Shown here: positions 1 through 9,193 of the stretch, one piece after another
How positions within the stretch are numbered: position 1 is the first letter of the stretch
Layout of the letters: every line of letters starts with the position of its first letter
Assembly: GCF_018918005.1 (NCBI RefSeq)
Contig: NZ_JAHLPR010000028.1
Coordinates: 26,095 to 90,094, forward strand
Length of the DNA stretch: 64,000 bases
Direction: 5' to 3'
Source of the DNA: Paenibacillus sp. MSJ-34
GTDB lineage: Bacteria; Bacillota; Bacilli; Paenibacillales; Paenibacillaceae
Made by a program: the position numbers and the translations under genes
Notes under the pieces: model-generated
Told to the model about the DNA's origin: nothing
The model's database searches: none
What the model saw: the letters and a program-made list of their open reading frames with translations, nothing else

Positions 1-105
1 TGATGTGTTTCAGTCAAACACCATTCTACCAAAGATTTGGATCCCTTTTCACGTTTCCACGGAGCTGTACGTTCGAAATTCAGGATTACTTTTCGTTTCT
101 AATTA

Positions 106-1711
106 GTTACCCCTGAAAAATTCGAATTTAGAGTTCGCTCTACTCTCCTTGAAATTTTCAGGTGGACATATTTCCTTTGTATTCCATTTCTTTGCCTTAT
201 TTGATCATCTGAGCGGCTTTTCTGAGGTTATGAACCCAAATTCCCAAGCCGATCCAGGTTTTTGAGCCAACAAAGCCCCTGTACCGGCTGCGGTTTAAAC
301 CGTACCTGCGTTTCAGTAAAATGATTTTGGCTTCACCTGCAGCGCGGAAGCGTTGCAAATCTTTATACCATAACTGTTTCTCAAGTTCCGCACGTTTCTT
401 GCTCTTCTTCCCTCAGAATGGGGTGCTGATTCGTGTTACACCCAGTTCTGCAAGGGTCGATTCATTTTTCTTGCTGCCGAAGGCCGCGGTCGGTTGCCAC
501 AGCACGGGGCACCGAGCCAAATCGTTCTTTATGTTGTACCACGGCGGGAACGAGCATTTCGTCGTCCGAGGGGTTACCTTTGTATAACTCATAGCCGGTT
601 ACAAACCCATTTTCGGTTTCATCGATTCGCGCTTTGTATCCGAATTCCGCGCTCTTGGATAGCTTCCCTTTTTTGATCGGGCGTGCTTCAGGATCAAAGA
701 AGCTGACGATCCGATCTGGAATAATGCGGTTTCCGGATACCACTTGCTTGGCCTGATCGACGAGCTTTTGGGTCAAGGTAATAGCTTCACCTAACTTCTC
801 TTTCATCGCCTTGACGGACGCCTTACCTTTATCCTTTGTAAGATTCATAACAGCTGTTGATTTCTGACATACGTCTTCCGTCATCGCAACGACTTGCTCC
901 GTTATGGCATTGAGCTCGTCCCATGACTGTTGCGTGCGCCGGCGCAGCAACTTGGCGATCGAAAGGATGTGTTGCTTCACTTCACTGTTTTTATCCTCGA
1001 AGTTCCGGGTCGCTTCGGACGCCACTTTCCGGATCTTGCCTACCAGGCGAGTGATGACCTTTACGCCATCCTGCAGCAAGGTCGCATCGGTCGGATGATG
1101 TACATCCGATTCGACTACGGTGGTATCCGTCCGCAGCTTCCGGTGTTTGAGCACCTTCGCTTCATCCAGTTTTTGAAGCAAAAGCTCATTGAGTTGTTCG
1201 ACCCATTCTTCGCCATAGCGCTGGCGCGCTTTGATCAAGGTCGTCGGATCAGGCATCTTTTCGTCAATGGGTATGCGGCAAAATCGCCGCCACGTCAGAC
1301 TGTCGCCTACTTCCTGCACGAGGGATTCGTAACCGAAATTGTAGCGGCGCTTCAGATACATGAGACGCAGGAAGGTTTCAATCGCTTTGGTCGGACGGCC
1401 CCTTCGGGTGTGATGCTTCTCTAGAAAAGGCTGCATGAAACGTTCATCATCCAGCAAGGCATCTATTTTAGCCAGTTCTTCAGGCAACGACCATACGCTC
1501 TCAGAGATGATGGAATCCCACAATGTGATTTGTTCTTCACGAAGTTTCAACATTTTTCTCACCTCAAAAGGATTTTGAGGGGCAATGAAGAATTCATAAG
1601 CATAGGAATTCGGCCCCCCTTTGGATGGTTATCTGGACAATAACTAATTCCATTTTGAGGCAGTGAATTCCTTTTATTTTTGATCAAAACCCTGATTTTT
1701 TCAGGGGTAAC
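106..1711 (-). mobile_element. ISNCY-like insertion sequence (inactive)
   Basis: Terminal inverted repeats GTTACCCCTGAAAAA (106-120) and its complement (1697-1711) bound a 1.6-kb element. TAATTA lies immediately outside both ends (100-105 and 1712-1717) and is the likely target duplication. The only gene inside is a leftward DDE-type transposase that has two inactivating lesions, so the copy should be immobile unless helped in trans. The ISNCY assignment rests on the transposase N-terminus and is from memory. Confidence 0.8.
197..1562 (-). pseudogene. Transposase of ISNCY-like element, frameshifted and with a premature stop
   Basis: The first 350 or so residues are open from ATG at 1562 (or the internal ATG four codons later), with GAGGTGAG upstream. 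The N-terminal part is the substrate-recognition and DDE region, including a RTDTTVVESDVHHPTD segment. At about 483 one extra base (GGCCTTC where GGCTTC is expected) moves the frame into a stop at 462. In the shifted frame the protein continues (KKNESTLAELGVTRISTPF), meets an in-frame TGA at 413-415 where Arg is expected, and then runs (KKSKKRAELEKQLW and on) to a natural TAA at 197-199. Two independent lesions argue for true decay rather than a sequencing slip. Confidence 0.85.
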
Positions 1712-1796
1712 TAATTAACAGTGAGCAACATTCAACATGCATCGCATCGGGAGTTTGTCTTCATTCTGGAAAGCTGCAGAATGCTACTTTCTTGAT

Positions 1797-3905
1797 TTAT
1801 TCTTCATTTCTTTCTTTATGCGTAATAGACTCTCCTTCTACATCTATATTAGGAAGAATTTTATCTAACCACTTCGGAATATACCAAGCTGATTTTCCCA
1901 TTAGAGTCATTACAGCAGGTACTATTGTCATTCTGACAATAAACGCATCGAAGAATACTCCAAAGGCTAGTGCCATTCCAATTGATTTAATCATCGCATC
2001 AGGATTCATCATAAATCCGAAAAATACTGCCATCATAATAAGAGCTGCAGCAGTTACTACTCTACCGCTGTCTCTCATTCCATATAAAATAGCTTTACGA
2101 CTATCTCCAGTATGCATATAACTCTCTCTCATTTTACTAACTAAGAATATTTCATAGTCCATAGCTAGTCCAAACAATATCCCTATTGTAATAACAGGTA
2201 AAAAGGCTAATATTGGAGATTCCGATGGAAATCCAAAGAAATTAATGAAATGCCCATCTTGAACAACAAATACCATAAATCCTAATGTTGCTCCTAATGA
2301 AAGTAAGAATCCAACTACTGCTTTCAACGGTACTAATAGTGATCTAAAGACCATTACTAAGAGTATATAAGCAAGACCAATTATTAAGGATGCAAATAAT
2401 GGTAAAGCATCATTCAATTGCTGTGATATGTCAATGTTCATAGCCGTGCTACCTGTTACCATTAATGCAATATCATGTTCTTTTTCTGTTTCTTTAGATT
2501 TGTCTCTAATAAGATTTACCAAATCCTTTGTTTCTATATCATCCGGTCCGGATTCTGGTGTAATTTGAATCATAAAAATTTCTCCGGAAGGTCCAGGTAT
2601 AAGTGGTGATACAGATTTAATATCTTTTAAATCACTAATTTCTTTCACTATTTCTCCAATAACTTGAGGTGTTTCCTCTGTTACTTTACTAACTTTTGCA
2701 GCAACAACTAATTGTGCATTAAAGCCTTCTCCATACCCTTCCGTTAGTAAATCATATGCTCTTCTTTCCGTCATTTCCGTTGATTTAGCTGTTCCATCAG
2801 ATGGTAGCCCCAAATTCATATGGAAGAAAGGAATTGTAAGAATTGCAAGGAATGCAATGGATACTAGCGATATAATGATAGGATGTTTAGTAACCAATCT
2901 CCCCCATCTATTAGCTTTTTCTTCGTCTGTTCTATTCTGACCATTGATTTTTTGCCAAAATCTACTTTCCTTTGCAGGCGACAATCGGTGGCCTATCATA
3001 CCTAAAATTGCTGGTAAAGTAATAATCGAAATAAGCACGGCTGCCAGTATACTAATAGCGGCTGAAACACCCATAAGGGTTAAGAATGGAATTTGAGCTA
3101 CAGATAAACCCAATAGTCCAATAATAACAGTCAAACCTGCAAATACTACAGCACTTCCAGATGTTCCTATGGCTATTGAAATTGAATTGTTGATGGCATG
3201 TCCCTTTGCCAATTCTTGTCTGAATCGTGTAATAATAAATAGTGAGTAGTCAATACCTACCGCTAAACCCAACATAGCTGCTAGAATTATAGAAATAGAA
3301 TTCAAATCAATAAAGTAGGCACCAATCATAATACCTAATAAGCTAATTCCTAAACCTAATACCGCTATAAGAATTGGTAAGCCTGCTGCAATAAATGAAC
3401 CAAAAGTAATTGCTAATACAATAAATGCAACCACTACTCCAATTACTTCATAAATTCCTTCAAACTGTATGCTAGAGAAGGTAATATCTCCTCCCATTAT
3501 TTCTGTCTGAATACCTGCATCTCTTGTTATTTCAATACTATCCAAAATGTATTCTTTCGATTTTTCTGACACTTTGTCAGCTTCTAACGCAAACGTAACT
3601 TGTGCGTAACCAATTGTTTTATCTTCATTTAAGTTGTTCAGCTCTATCGGTGATTGAACACTTGCTACTTTCGAATCTTTACTTATTTCATTAAGTACTT
3701 CCGTAATTTTGCTTTGGACATCCTCTGATTCCAACGTTCTATTATCTGGTGCTTTAAATACGATGTTTACAGTTGATTGTTCGGAAGTACCTGCAAATTC
3801 TCCTTTAATCAAATTGGCTGCTTTTTCCGCAGGTGTATTGGGAATAGTTAGTTCTCCATGAAAAGATGGTTTTAAACTCAGTACTAATACTGCTAATATC
3901 ATCAA
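1797..3905 (-). CDS. MMPL/RND-family membrane transporter (N-terminus displaced by a homopolymer frameshift)
   Basis: An MMPL-family (YdfJ-like) exporter with two repeats of a transmembrane block plus a large extracellular domain: a first TM helix, soluble domain about 25-150, six helices about 160-320, cytoplasmic linker, TM at about 350, second soluble domain, and a final helix cluster about 500-680. These proteins use the proton gradient to export lipids or drugs. Translation most likely began at TTG 3984, eight bases after AGGAGGAG, giving MAKYLYKLGNWSATHKK. That frame joins this one only if the run of seven A/T at 3933-3939 were six long. As written the open frame starts inside TM1 at 3905. 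The gene follows a tetR gene on the same strand with a palindromic operator between them, so it is probably the TetR target. AT-rich compared with the operon at 10-20 kb. Confidence 0.85.
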   Translation of the reverse strand: MMILAVLVLSLKPSFHGELTIPNTPAEKAANLIKGEFAGTSEQSTVNIVFKAPDNRTLESEDVQSKITEVLNEISKDSKVASVQSPIELNNLNEDKTIGYAQVTFALEADKVSEKSKEYILDSIEITRDAGIQTEIMGGDITFSSIQFEGIYEVIGVVVAFIVLAITFGSFIAAGLPILIAVLGLGISLLGIMIGAYFIDLNSISIILAAMLGLAVGIDYSLFIITRFRQELAKGHAINNSISIAIGTSGSAVVFAGLTVIIGLLGLSVAQIPFLTLMGVSAAISILAAVLISIITLPAILGMIGHRLSPAKESRFWQKINGQNRTDEEKANRWGRLVTKHPIIISLVSIAFLAILTIPFFHMNLGLPSDGTAKSTEMTERRAYDLLTEGYGEGFNAQLVVAAKVSKVTEETPQVIGEIVKEISDLKDIKSVSPLIPGPSGEIFMIQITPESGPDDIETKDLVNLIRDKSKETEKEHDIALMVTGSTAMNIDISQQLNDALPLFASLIIGLAYILLVMVFRSLLVPLKAVVGFLLSLGATLGFMVFVVQDGHFINFFGFPSESPILAFLPVITIGILFGLAMDYEIFLVSKMRESYMHTGDSRKAILYGMRDSGRVVTAAALIMMAVFFGFMMNPDAMIKSIGMALAFGVFFDAFIVRMTIVPAVMTLMGKSAWYIPKWLDKILPNIDVEGESITHKERNEE

Positions 3906-3932
3906 AATTCCTACAGTGCCAAAAAGTACCGC

Positions 3933-3939
3933 TTTTTTT
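3933..3939. other. Homopolymer tract causing a frameshift in the MMPL gene
   Basis: Seven consecutive T on the + strand (A in the gene) separate the well-initiated N-terminal frame (TTG 3984 with AGGAGGAG) from the remaining 702 codons. Six would give a continuous 728-residue protein beginning MAKYLYKLGNWSATHKKAVL, matching the usual family start. It may be a mutation, a phase-variable slippage tract or a read error. Confidence 0.75.
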
Positions 3940-4051
3940 ATGTGTTGCTGACCAATTTCCTAATTTATAAAGATACTTTGCCAATGTAATCTCCTCCTGT
4001 ATTTCCTGTCTGTATATGTGCTAAAACAACCAAATTGATAAAATAAACACC

Positions 4052-4067
4052 ATGAACGATTGTTCAT
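4052..4067. promoter_or_regulatory. TetR-type operator upstream of the MMPL gene
   Basis: ATGAAC-GATT-GTTCAT is a six-base inverted repeat around a four-base centre. It lies between the tetR stop (4096) and the MMPL ribosome binding site (about 3993-4000). Position and symmetry fit autoregulated TetR/efflux pairs; binding by the neighbouring TetR protein is inferred. Confidence 0.6.
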
Positions 4068-4095
4068 TTTTGTTTCAAAAAAATATCCACATTAT

Positions 4096-4692
4096 TTAAA
4101 TGTGAGACATTTCTTTAAATCGGCTTTCAGTACCGTGAAATGAGAAAAACATCAACTGGTCAATGAGGATGCTAATTTTTTCCCCATCTTCTTGAGTCTT
4201 TAAAATGGTATATAATCCTTCTACAAAATTTGTTGATAGGACATAGAAAATAAATGGTTCTTTCACAATGCTTTTATCTTCAAAACGAGAGAATATTTCT
4301 TTTTGAATAATATTATGAAGAACATCCACGACCTCGTTTTTAAAGTTCTCATATTTAGATCCCTTACTCTTACCGAAAAGAATTAAGACTTCTTTACTGT
4401 TTCCTTTAAAAATGTCCAAAATCCTATTTTTAATTTCAATCAATTTTTCATTAGGGTTAACATCAGCAACAATAATTTTATTGATCGTAGCAAACAAATC
4501 GCTATAAACCGATTCTACTACAGAATTAAACAAATCCTCCTTATTCCTAAAATATTTATACACTGTACCTAATGCAGTATCTGCGTTACTGGCTATATTT
4601 CTAACGGATGCACTTAAATAACCCTTCTCTTTAAATTCATCCAATGCAGCTATTAAGATTCGTTTTTTAATTTCCTCTTTTAAATATTGCAT
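4096..4692 (-). CDS. TetR/AcrR-family transcriptional repressor
   Basis: 198 residues from ATG 4692, chosen because CGGAGG sits about eight bases upstream; an in-frame ATG at 4710 overlaps that site. The N-terminal helix-turn-helix is classic: KKRILIAALDEFKEKGY, then SVRNIASNADTALGTVYKYFRNKEDLF. The C-terminal ligand/dimer domain is divergent, as usual. It lies just upstream of, and in the same direction as, the MMPL transporter, so it most likely represses that exporter and releases DNA when its substrate binds. The ligand is unknown. Confidence 0.9.
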   Translation of the reverse strand: MQYLKEEIKKRILIAALDEFKEKGYLSASVRNIASNADTALGTVYKYFRNKEDLFNSVVESVYSDLFATINKIIVADVNPNEKLIEIKNRILDIFKGNSKEVLILFGKSKGSKYENFKNEVVDVLHNIIQKEIFSRFEDKSIVKEPFIFYVLSTNFVEGLYTILKTQEDGEKISILIDQLMFFSFHGTESRFKEMSHI

Positions 4693-4710
4693 TCGTGAAC
4701 CTCCGTTCAT

Positions 4711-4954
4711 TTTTGAATAATATATATTTTATCATGCATAAATCTACTTGTAAACCAATTTAATTAATTGAGTTTCCGCAAAAATGGATGGCATGTAATT
4801 ACGGAGGTGTGTATCTTAAGAAAATCCCCCAAAACAGAGATGAAAAGTGAGAAATATTACCTGAAAACAGCAAAAAACCTCCCTTTGATTGGTATAATTT
4901 AAGTACCGCCAAAATTAATCTAAACAAAAATGTAAATTATTAGGGGTTTTTAAC
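4711..4954. other. Spacer with a promoter-like sequence for the downstream transposase remnant
   Basis: No gene seen. TTGATTGGTATAATT around 4885-4900 supplies a good -10 (TATAAT) for the rightward transposase remnant starting at 4955. No clear -35 or terminator was recognised. Confidence 0.4.
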
Positions 4955-5522
4955 ATGTTCCATTCCACCACAGATGTGTATGTAACAAAACGGGAAACGA
5001 TACATTTTGCAAAAGACCTGGTATCCGAATCTGGTCAAGTCGAATCCAAATTTATTACCCAAACCATTTACTGTCTGTTGAAGTCCAAAAGTGTGATTCT
5101 TAGAAATATCGCAGTCGCCTTGAATGAATTCATTCAGGTAAAGAATACAATTGATCGATTAAGTCAGAATCTGCAACGACCGTCTCCGTCGCTCACCACC
5201 CGCTATGCGAAATAAATGGTGAATGCACTTGATGAGGACGCGTTAATTCTGGAGGACGACTCCGATGTGATCAAACCGTATGGTCGAGCATTCGAAGCGT
5301 TGGGGCAGGTCAGAGACAGCTCGAGTAAAGATTACAAGATTGAAAAGGGTTATTCGGTCACGGAAATAGTCGGTTTGACGCCCCGCAGAAGCAACCCGTC
5401 AACCTCTTCTCTCGGATCCATTCTTCCACAGAGAAGGGATTCAAATCAACAAACGAAGTGCTGTTAGAGGGACTCCGTCACGTCATCGGCCATTTGAAAA
5501 AGTAGGCTACATTTGTTTTTGA
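4955..5522 (+). pseudogene. Decayed DDE transposase (N-terminal two thirds)
   Basis: The first 86 codons (TKRETIHFAKDLV, LNEFIQVKNTIDRLS) end at a stop at 5213-5215. A second segment carries DSDVIKPYGRAFEALGQVRD, typical of the catalytic region of a DDE transposase. A frameshift near 5380 moves the coding frame, which continues as QKQPVNLFSRIHSSTEKGFK and GLRHVIGHLKK, then a TAG at 5503, then ATFVFDG. The rest is missing and the sequence runs directly into a reversed GrpB remnant. The exact IS family is not certain; several separate lesions show it is dead. Confidence 0.7.
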
Positions 5523-5825
5523 CGGGTGTACCCTTCTTCCTCAAAGTCGGAAACGTAGGCCGTTTCGTCAGCTGAATTCTCTACTACCAGCAACATATCG
5601 ATGATTGGCTTGGCCCGGCACCGAAGTATATCCAACATGCTCTAATTGCAGAACCTTGTTGCCAAGTATTGAACGAATTCGTTCGGCCTCTTGCTCGAAA
5701 CGTTTCTGAAGCCTTTCCTCACTGGCAGATGCCATTGTCGAATGGTCACGATACGGTGTCAAATATTCCACACCGCTTTCTTTCAGATAAGATATGGAAT
5801 CGCAGAACTCTTTAATATACCACAA
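5523..5825 (-). pseudogene. GrpB-family protein fragment, frameshifted and truncated
   Basis: Residues such as ERLQKRFEQEAERIRSILG and LQLEHVGYTSVPG are the start of a GrpB/UPF0157 nucleotidyltransferase-like domain (usual motif EHIGSTSVPGLAAKPIIDI). After VPG a frameshift with loss of about a codon occurs; the shifted frame reads AKPIIDMLLVVENSADETAY and DFEEEGYT before colliding with the transposase remnant. The C-terminal half is absent. Function of the intact family is poorly defined. Confidence 0.65.
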
Positions 5826-6035
5826 GCGTATATGTAAGCCAAAGCATATACCTTGCCCTCGACCCTTTAAACGGCGTCAGCAGCTATTGGTTCGCTTAAC
5901 TCGATACTCGTTGGAAGACTTTTAGAAAAAGACAAAAAACTTTTTGACTCCTTCGGCTTTTATAGTGGGACCTGCTTCTTTTCATTGTCGATTTCTTCAA
6001 CAAGGTTTATTTCGAATCAAATGTTAACTTAATAT

Positions 6036-6629
6036 TTATTGGTTGCAAAGTTCTTTTAAGTGGTGAGTAATAATTTGTTCCGTTTTTTCAATGGTGAATA
6101 TATCCGGTCTTAATAGAGCATGTATGGATAAACCTTCAATGACTGCAGAAAGCCTTAATTTTTCGATTTCAATATCTATGTCTTTTTTTACATAGCCTGC
6201 CTTTATCAAGATTTCAAGCAGTGCCTCCATTAAAATGTATTCTCCTTCGATGAGTTCATCTTTTTTCGTGTTCAAAACTGCACTTGTAAGTGAACGAATG
6301 ACGAAAACCAGCCATACGCCAGCTTCAGCTTGTTTATCCCGATCGACAGGAACCAATTCTAACAACGTTTCCTGTACCGCAATGAAAGGGTCTTGTGACC
6401 ATGATTTATTCTTCGACCGTTCTTTCCCGCGAGCAAGAAAATAATCCATGATAAATAATAGTAACTCATCCTGGTTTGAGAAATAATGTCTCAATGCTCC
6501 GGCAGACATTCCAGCCTCAGATGCGATTCTGCGGATAGATGCTTTTTCAATACCTTCGGTTTCAATAATTTTCCAAGCCGTTTCAGCGATGAGCTTTCTT
6601 TTGTGATCATGATCAACAATTTTCGGCAC
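6036..6629 (-). CDS. TetR-family regulator (BetI-like)
   Basis: 197 residues. Helix-turn-helix at about 10-55 (RKLIAETAWKIIETEGIEKASIRRIASEAGMSAG followed by ALRHYFSNQDELL). The C-terminal half resembles the TetR_C_6/BetI ligand domain. It is divergently oriented from the small exporter gene at 6718, and the 88-bp gap holds a perfect 15-bp palindrome. It probably represses itself and the exporter. The inducer is unknown. Confidence 0.9.
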   Translation of the reverse strand: MPKIVDHDHKRKLIAETAWKIIETEGIEKASIRRIASEAGMSAGALRHYFSNQDELLLFIMDYFLARGKERSKNKSWSQDPFIAVQETLLELVPVDRDKQAEAGVWLVFVIRSLTSAVLNTKKDELIEGEYILMEALLEILIKAGYVKKDIDIEIEKLRLSAVIEGLSIHALLRPDIFTIEKTEQIITHHLKELCNQ

Positions 6630-6652
6630 TTCAAATCACCTCTTGTCTTATT

Positions 6653-6667
6653 TAACACACTGTGTTA
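6653..6667. promoter_or_regulatory. Palindromic operator between divergent tetR and exporter genes
   Basis: TAACACA-C-TGTGTTA is a perfect odd-centred palindrome, 23 bp upstream of the tetR start and 50 bp upstream of the exporter start. A further CACAGTG lies about 14 bp downstream. It is the only strong dyad in the gap and is the likely TetR binding site. Confidence 0.65.
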
Positions 6668-6717
6668 TTATTATTTTATCACAGTGCGCGAAATAAATAA
6701 ATAAGGAGGATGTTTAG

Positions 6718-7428
6718 GTGATTGAATTCATTGAATCATTAATTCCTGCCAACATAGATTTCACAACAGCACTCCTCATTATTGTGCTCTGTGCTGTCAT
6801 TGATATTTTAAGCCCCGGGGTATTGGCGATTACAGCTTATATCCTTCTCATACAAAAAGAAAAAACAGCATCGCGATTGATCGTTTTTTTATTTTCGACA
6901 CAATTTTGCTATTTTATAATGGGTATCTTGGTTTATCTCGGAGTTGGGCCGATTCTTGGTATTATAGAAAGCATGGCGAACAATCAAATTTCAAGTTGGT
7001 TTTATACGATACTTGGAGTCGCCTTTGTACTCATTAGTTTTTATAAGCCTAAAAAAGGGATGGAATCCCGATTTTTGGAATGGTTACCTACGCAAGTGTC
7101 TATAAGAGGAATGATCATACTCGGTATTATTGTCTTTGCGATTGAGTTTACCACAGCTTTACCGTATTTTTACTCGATATTACTAATGGATGGTTTAGCG
7201 TTTCATACGGGTTTGTCCATTGGCATTTTACTTGGCTATAACGCGATTATGGTACTTCCTTCAATCTTACTATTGATCGTGTTTATACTATGTAAAAACT
7301 GGATAATGAATCAGCTTGAACAACTGCGATCAAAATTAGTAAAAGCTCCGTTGTCTTCTGTATTAGTCGGAGTGGCAGTTATTGGGGCGATTTTATTCAA
7401 TATTGGCATCAGGGGAGTTCTATCTTGA
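6718..7428 (+). CDS. GAP/LysE-superfamily membrane transporter
   Basis: 236 residues, initiated at GTG 6718 after a strong AAGGAGG at about 6704-6710. Six hydrophobic segments are visible (about 17-45, 52-78, 90-112, 132-158, 160-190, 205-232). The pattern resembles GAP (Sap/peptidoglycolipid-addressing) small transporters of the LysE superfamily, including an early conserved ILSPGVLAI segment. The substrate cannot be read from sequence. Control by the divergent TetR is likely, and a 70-residue membrane protein follows in the same transcript. Confidence 0.8.
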   Translation: MIEFIESLIPANIDFTTALLIIVLCAVIDILSPGVLAITAYILLIQKEKTASRLIVFLFSTQFCYFIMGILVYLGVGPILGIIESMANNQISSWFYTILGVAFVLISFYKPKKGMESRFLEWLPTQVSIRGMIILGIIVFAIEFTTALPYFYSILLMDGLAFHTGLSIGILLGYNAIMVLPSILLLIVFILCKNWIMNQLEQLRSKLVKAPLSSVLVGVAVIGAILFNIGIRGVLS

Positions 7429-7459
7429 TATTCGTTATGTAAAAAGGAGATGTAGCGTT

Positions 7460-7672
7460 ATGAAAGAGATTACAAGCGGTGCAAGTTTACTTCTATTGCT
7501 TCAGGGAGTTGGAGGTATCATAAATCGATTGGCAGGCGGGGGACCAAGTTGGTTTCTCGTCAATTACATCGATGCATTGCAAGGATATGAAATAATAGCC
7601 AGTATAATTTTAGTGATATTGGGAGCAATTATTGGTGTGGGTTCTCTTAAAATAAAGGATAAAGTTGACTAA
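7460..7672 (+). CDS. Small hydrophobic membrane protein
   Basis: 70 residues from ATG 7460, preceded by AAAAGGAGA. Two hydrophobic stretches (about 5-25 and 38-60) suggest two membrane helices. It starts 31 bp after the transporter stop, so the two are probably co-transcribed. No family recognised; it may assist the transporter. Confidence 0.7.
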   Translation: MKEITSGASLLLLLQGVGGIINRLAGGGPSWFLVNYIDALQGYEIIASIILVILGAIIGVGSLKIKDKVD

Positions 7673-7691
7673 CCTATTATGTCTTGAAGAT

Positions 7692-7748
7692 CTCATAGTT
7701 ATTCCTCACCCTTGAAGTTTATTCTATGAGCATGATACTTGGGTGAGG
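7692..7748. other. Interleaved inverted repeats (possible pseudoknot or terminator) between convergent genes
   Basis: CTCATAG (7692-7698) pairs with CTATGAG (7724-7730), and CCTCACCC (7704-7711) pairs with GGGTGAGG (7741-7748). The order A-B-A'-B' is that of an H-type pseudoknot rather than nested hairpins. It lies where the rightward membrane-protein transcript and the leftward oxidoreductase transcript converge, so it may act as a bidirectional terminator, although it lacks a long U tract. Confidence 0.45.
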
Positions 7749-7778
7749 AAGGCTCGTAAAGTGTTCATGGTTATTCAA

Positions 7779-8693
7779 TCAAACGTTGCTCTTCCGCCAT
7801 TCTTCTTGATTTAATTCCCCGTTTATTGCAGCTGCGGATACAGCACCTGAAGCAGCTGCAACAATAGATTGGTGTAAGTGTGTAGTTGCATCCCCTGCTG
7901 CATAAACACCAGGTACACTAGTTTTTCCAAACTCATCGACTTCAATGATTCCAGTATCCAACATCCGGCAACCAAGGGCAACTGGCAAATCCGATCCAAG
8001 TTCCAATTCCGGCTTGAAGAAAATCCCTGTGCACGAAATTTCCGTCCCATCCTCAAGCTTGATATGGCTTACCATGCCTTGATTTGATTGGATTGAATGT
8101 ATTGGTGCATTAAATACCGGGATATTATGTGCGCGCAATTCTTCACGTTCTGCTTCACTCAATTCATCGGGACCATTTGTACAAACTACTAACTGCTTCG
8201 ACCATCCAGAAAGCAATGGGACAAAATGCATTAATGTCGCTCCTCTGTTTATGATAACTAATTGCTGATCCCTTAGTTCCCAGCCATCACAATACGGGCA
8301 TACAAACGCACTCTTACCATAGACCTCTGCCAACCCTGGTATGCCAAGATCACGATCCTTCATTCCGATAGCAAACAGCAGTTTACTAGCGGCTATCTTC
8401 ACCCCCGAAACAGTTTCCAACAAAAATTGTCCATCTTCCCCTTCTATCAACCTGACGATATCTTCCAGATGTGAAACCGATGGATAAGTGCGAAGCTGTT
8501 CTTTCGCAATTTTTCGAAAGTCATGTGGGCTAACGCCATCACGTGTTAAAAAGCCATGAGCCTCTCTAGTCACTGCATTACGCGGTTGGCCCTCATCAAT
8601 AATCAATGTCTTCTTTCTAGCACGTCCTAGTACAAGTCCAGCACTTAAACCTGCAGGACCTCCTCCAATAATAACAACATCAAATTCCTTCAT
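7779..8693 (-). CDS. Thioredoxin-reductase-like FAD/NAD(P) oxidoreductase
   Basis: 304 residues. The FAD-binding motif VVIIGGGPAGLSAGLVLGRA is at 5-25, the redox-active CPYCDG at about 133-138 as in TrxB, and the second FAD motif TSVPGVYAAGDAT near 258-270. The NAD(P)-binding segment lacks the usual GGGNSA: it reads IINRGATLMHFVPLLSGW. This is common in the shorter TrxB-like subfamily and suggests altered pyridine-nucleotide use. No thioredoxin or peroxiredoxin gene is adjacent, so the partner is unknown. It is transcribed alone, with AGGGAG upstream of the ATG. Confidence 0.85.
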   Translation of the reverse strand: MKEFDVVIIGGGPAGLSAGLVLGRARKKTLIIDEGQPRNAVTREAHGFLTRDGVSPHDFRKIAKEQLRTYPSVSHLEDIVRLIEGEDGQFLLETVSGVKIAASKLLFAIGMKDRDLGIPGLAEVYGKSAFVCPYCDGWELRDQQLVIINRGATLMHFVPLLSGWSKQLVVCTNGPDELSEAEREELRAHNIPVFNAPIHSIQSNQGMVSHIKLEDGTEISCTGIFFKPELELGSDLPVALGCRMLDTGIIEVDEFGKTSVPGVYAAGDATTHLHQSIVAAASGAVSAAAINGELNQEEWRKSNV

Positions 8694-8822
8694 GATTAAC
8701 TCCCTCCCACTTCGTTTAACTTTCCATACGAGAAGTGATTACTCAGTATAATGCATGGGCTTATTTTCAAAATGGCAAATCTACGGCGTAAACTCGATTT
8801 GTCATTTTCTGCATATTTCATT

Positions 8823-9026
8823 CTAGACTTGACTTTTATTAAATAGTCTATCCAATTTCAAGTAATCTAACATGTACTTTGCAAGTGTTATGACTGAAAA
8901 AATCAACATTAAAATTAATGTGATGGAAGCGCCGGGTGGTGTACCCAATTCATAAGAAGCGACTAAACCACTTAACATGCCAACAAGCGCAATGACCATT
9001 CCATTTAATATGATAAGTGTTGTTTT
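8823..9026 (-). pseudogene. C-terminal stub of a Zn/Mn-type ABC transporter permease
   Basis: Reading leftwards from 9026 gives TLIILNGMVIALVGMLSGL, ASYELGTPPGASITLILM and a basic tail ending at TAG 8823-8825. The YEL-GTPPGASI-LI pattern is the last periplasmic loop and helix of ZnuB/TroC/MntB-type metal permeases (ABC-3 family). Only about 65 residues remain and no start is present. It sits directly downstream of the Zur-box operon, so a zinc permease gene may once have been part of, or next to, that operon. Confidence 0.65.
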
Positions 9027-9193
9027 TCAAAGGCAAACACAATCAAAGTACACGCCTCTTTCTTCATCCGCCTGAATATCATGCCCATCTGGATCAAAAA
9101 TTCCCGCACTTCCGGAACCGCCATTGTTTCGTACAACGCGTCCCTTATGCGGGAACTCATCTGATGTAGGCGCTTTGGTTGATTCATCCTCAT
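9005..9193 (-). CDS. Doubtful small open frame overlapping the methyltransferase stop
   Basis: A 62-codon frame whose ATG overlaps the methyltransferase TGA (ATGA), suggesting coupling. However its composition is odd (many Met, Arg) and another frame over the same DNA looks more protein-like. That frame, open leftwards from about 9205 to TGA 9027-9029, encodes GRVVRNNGGSGSAGIFDPDG and ends GVYFDCVCL, with no obvious start codon. I cannot decide which, if either, is expressed. The region is joined to a permease remnant, so this may be the truncated tail of a lost gene. Confidence 0.25.
   Translation of the reverse strand: MRMNQPKRLHQMSSRIRDALYETMAVPEVREFLIQMGMIFRRMKKEACTLIVFAFEKQHLSY

Noticed and set aside
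9005..9193. A ribosomally synthesised peptide precursor modified by the adjacent methyltransferase
   Set aside because: Neither open frame has both a good start and a leader/core-like layout, and the region abuts a permease remnant, so truncation is simpler.
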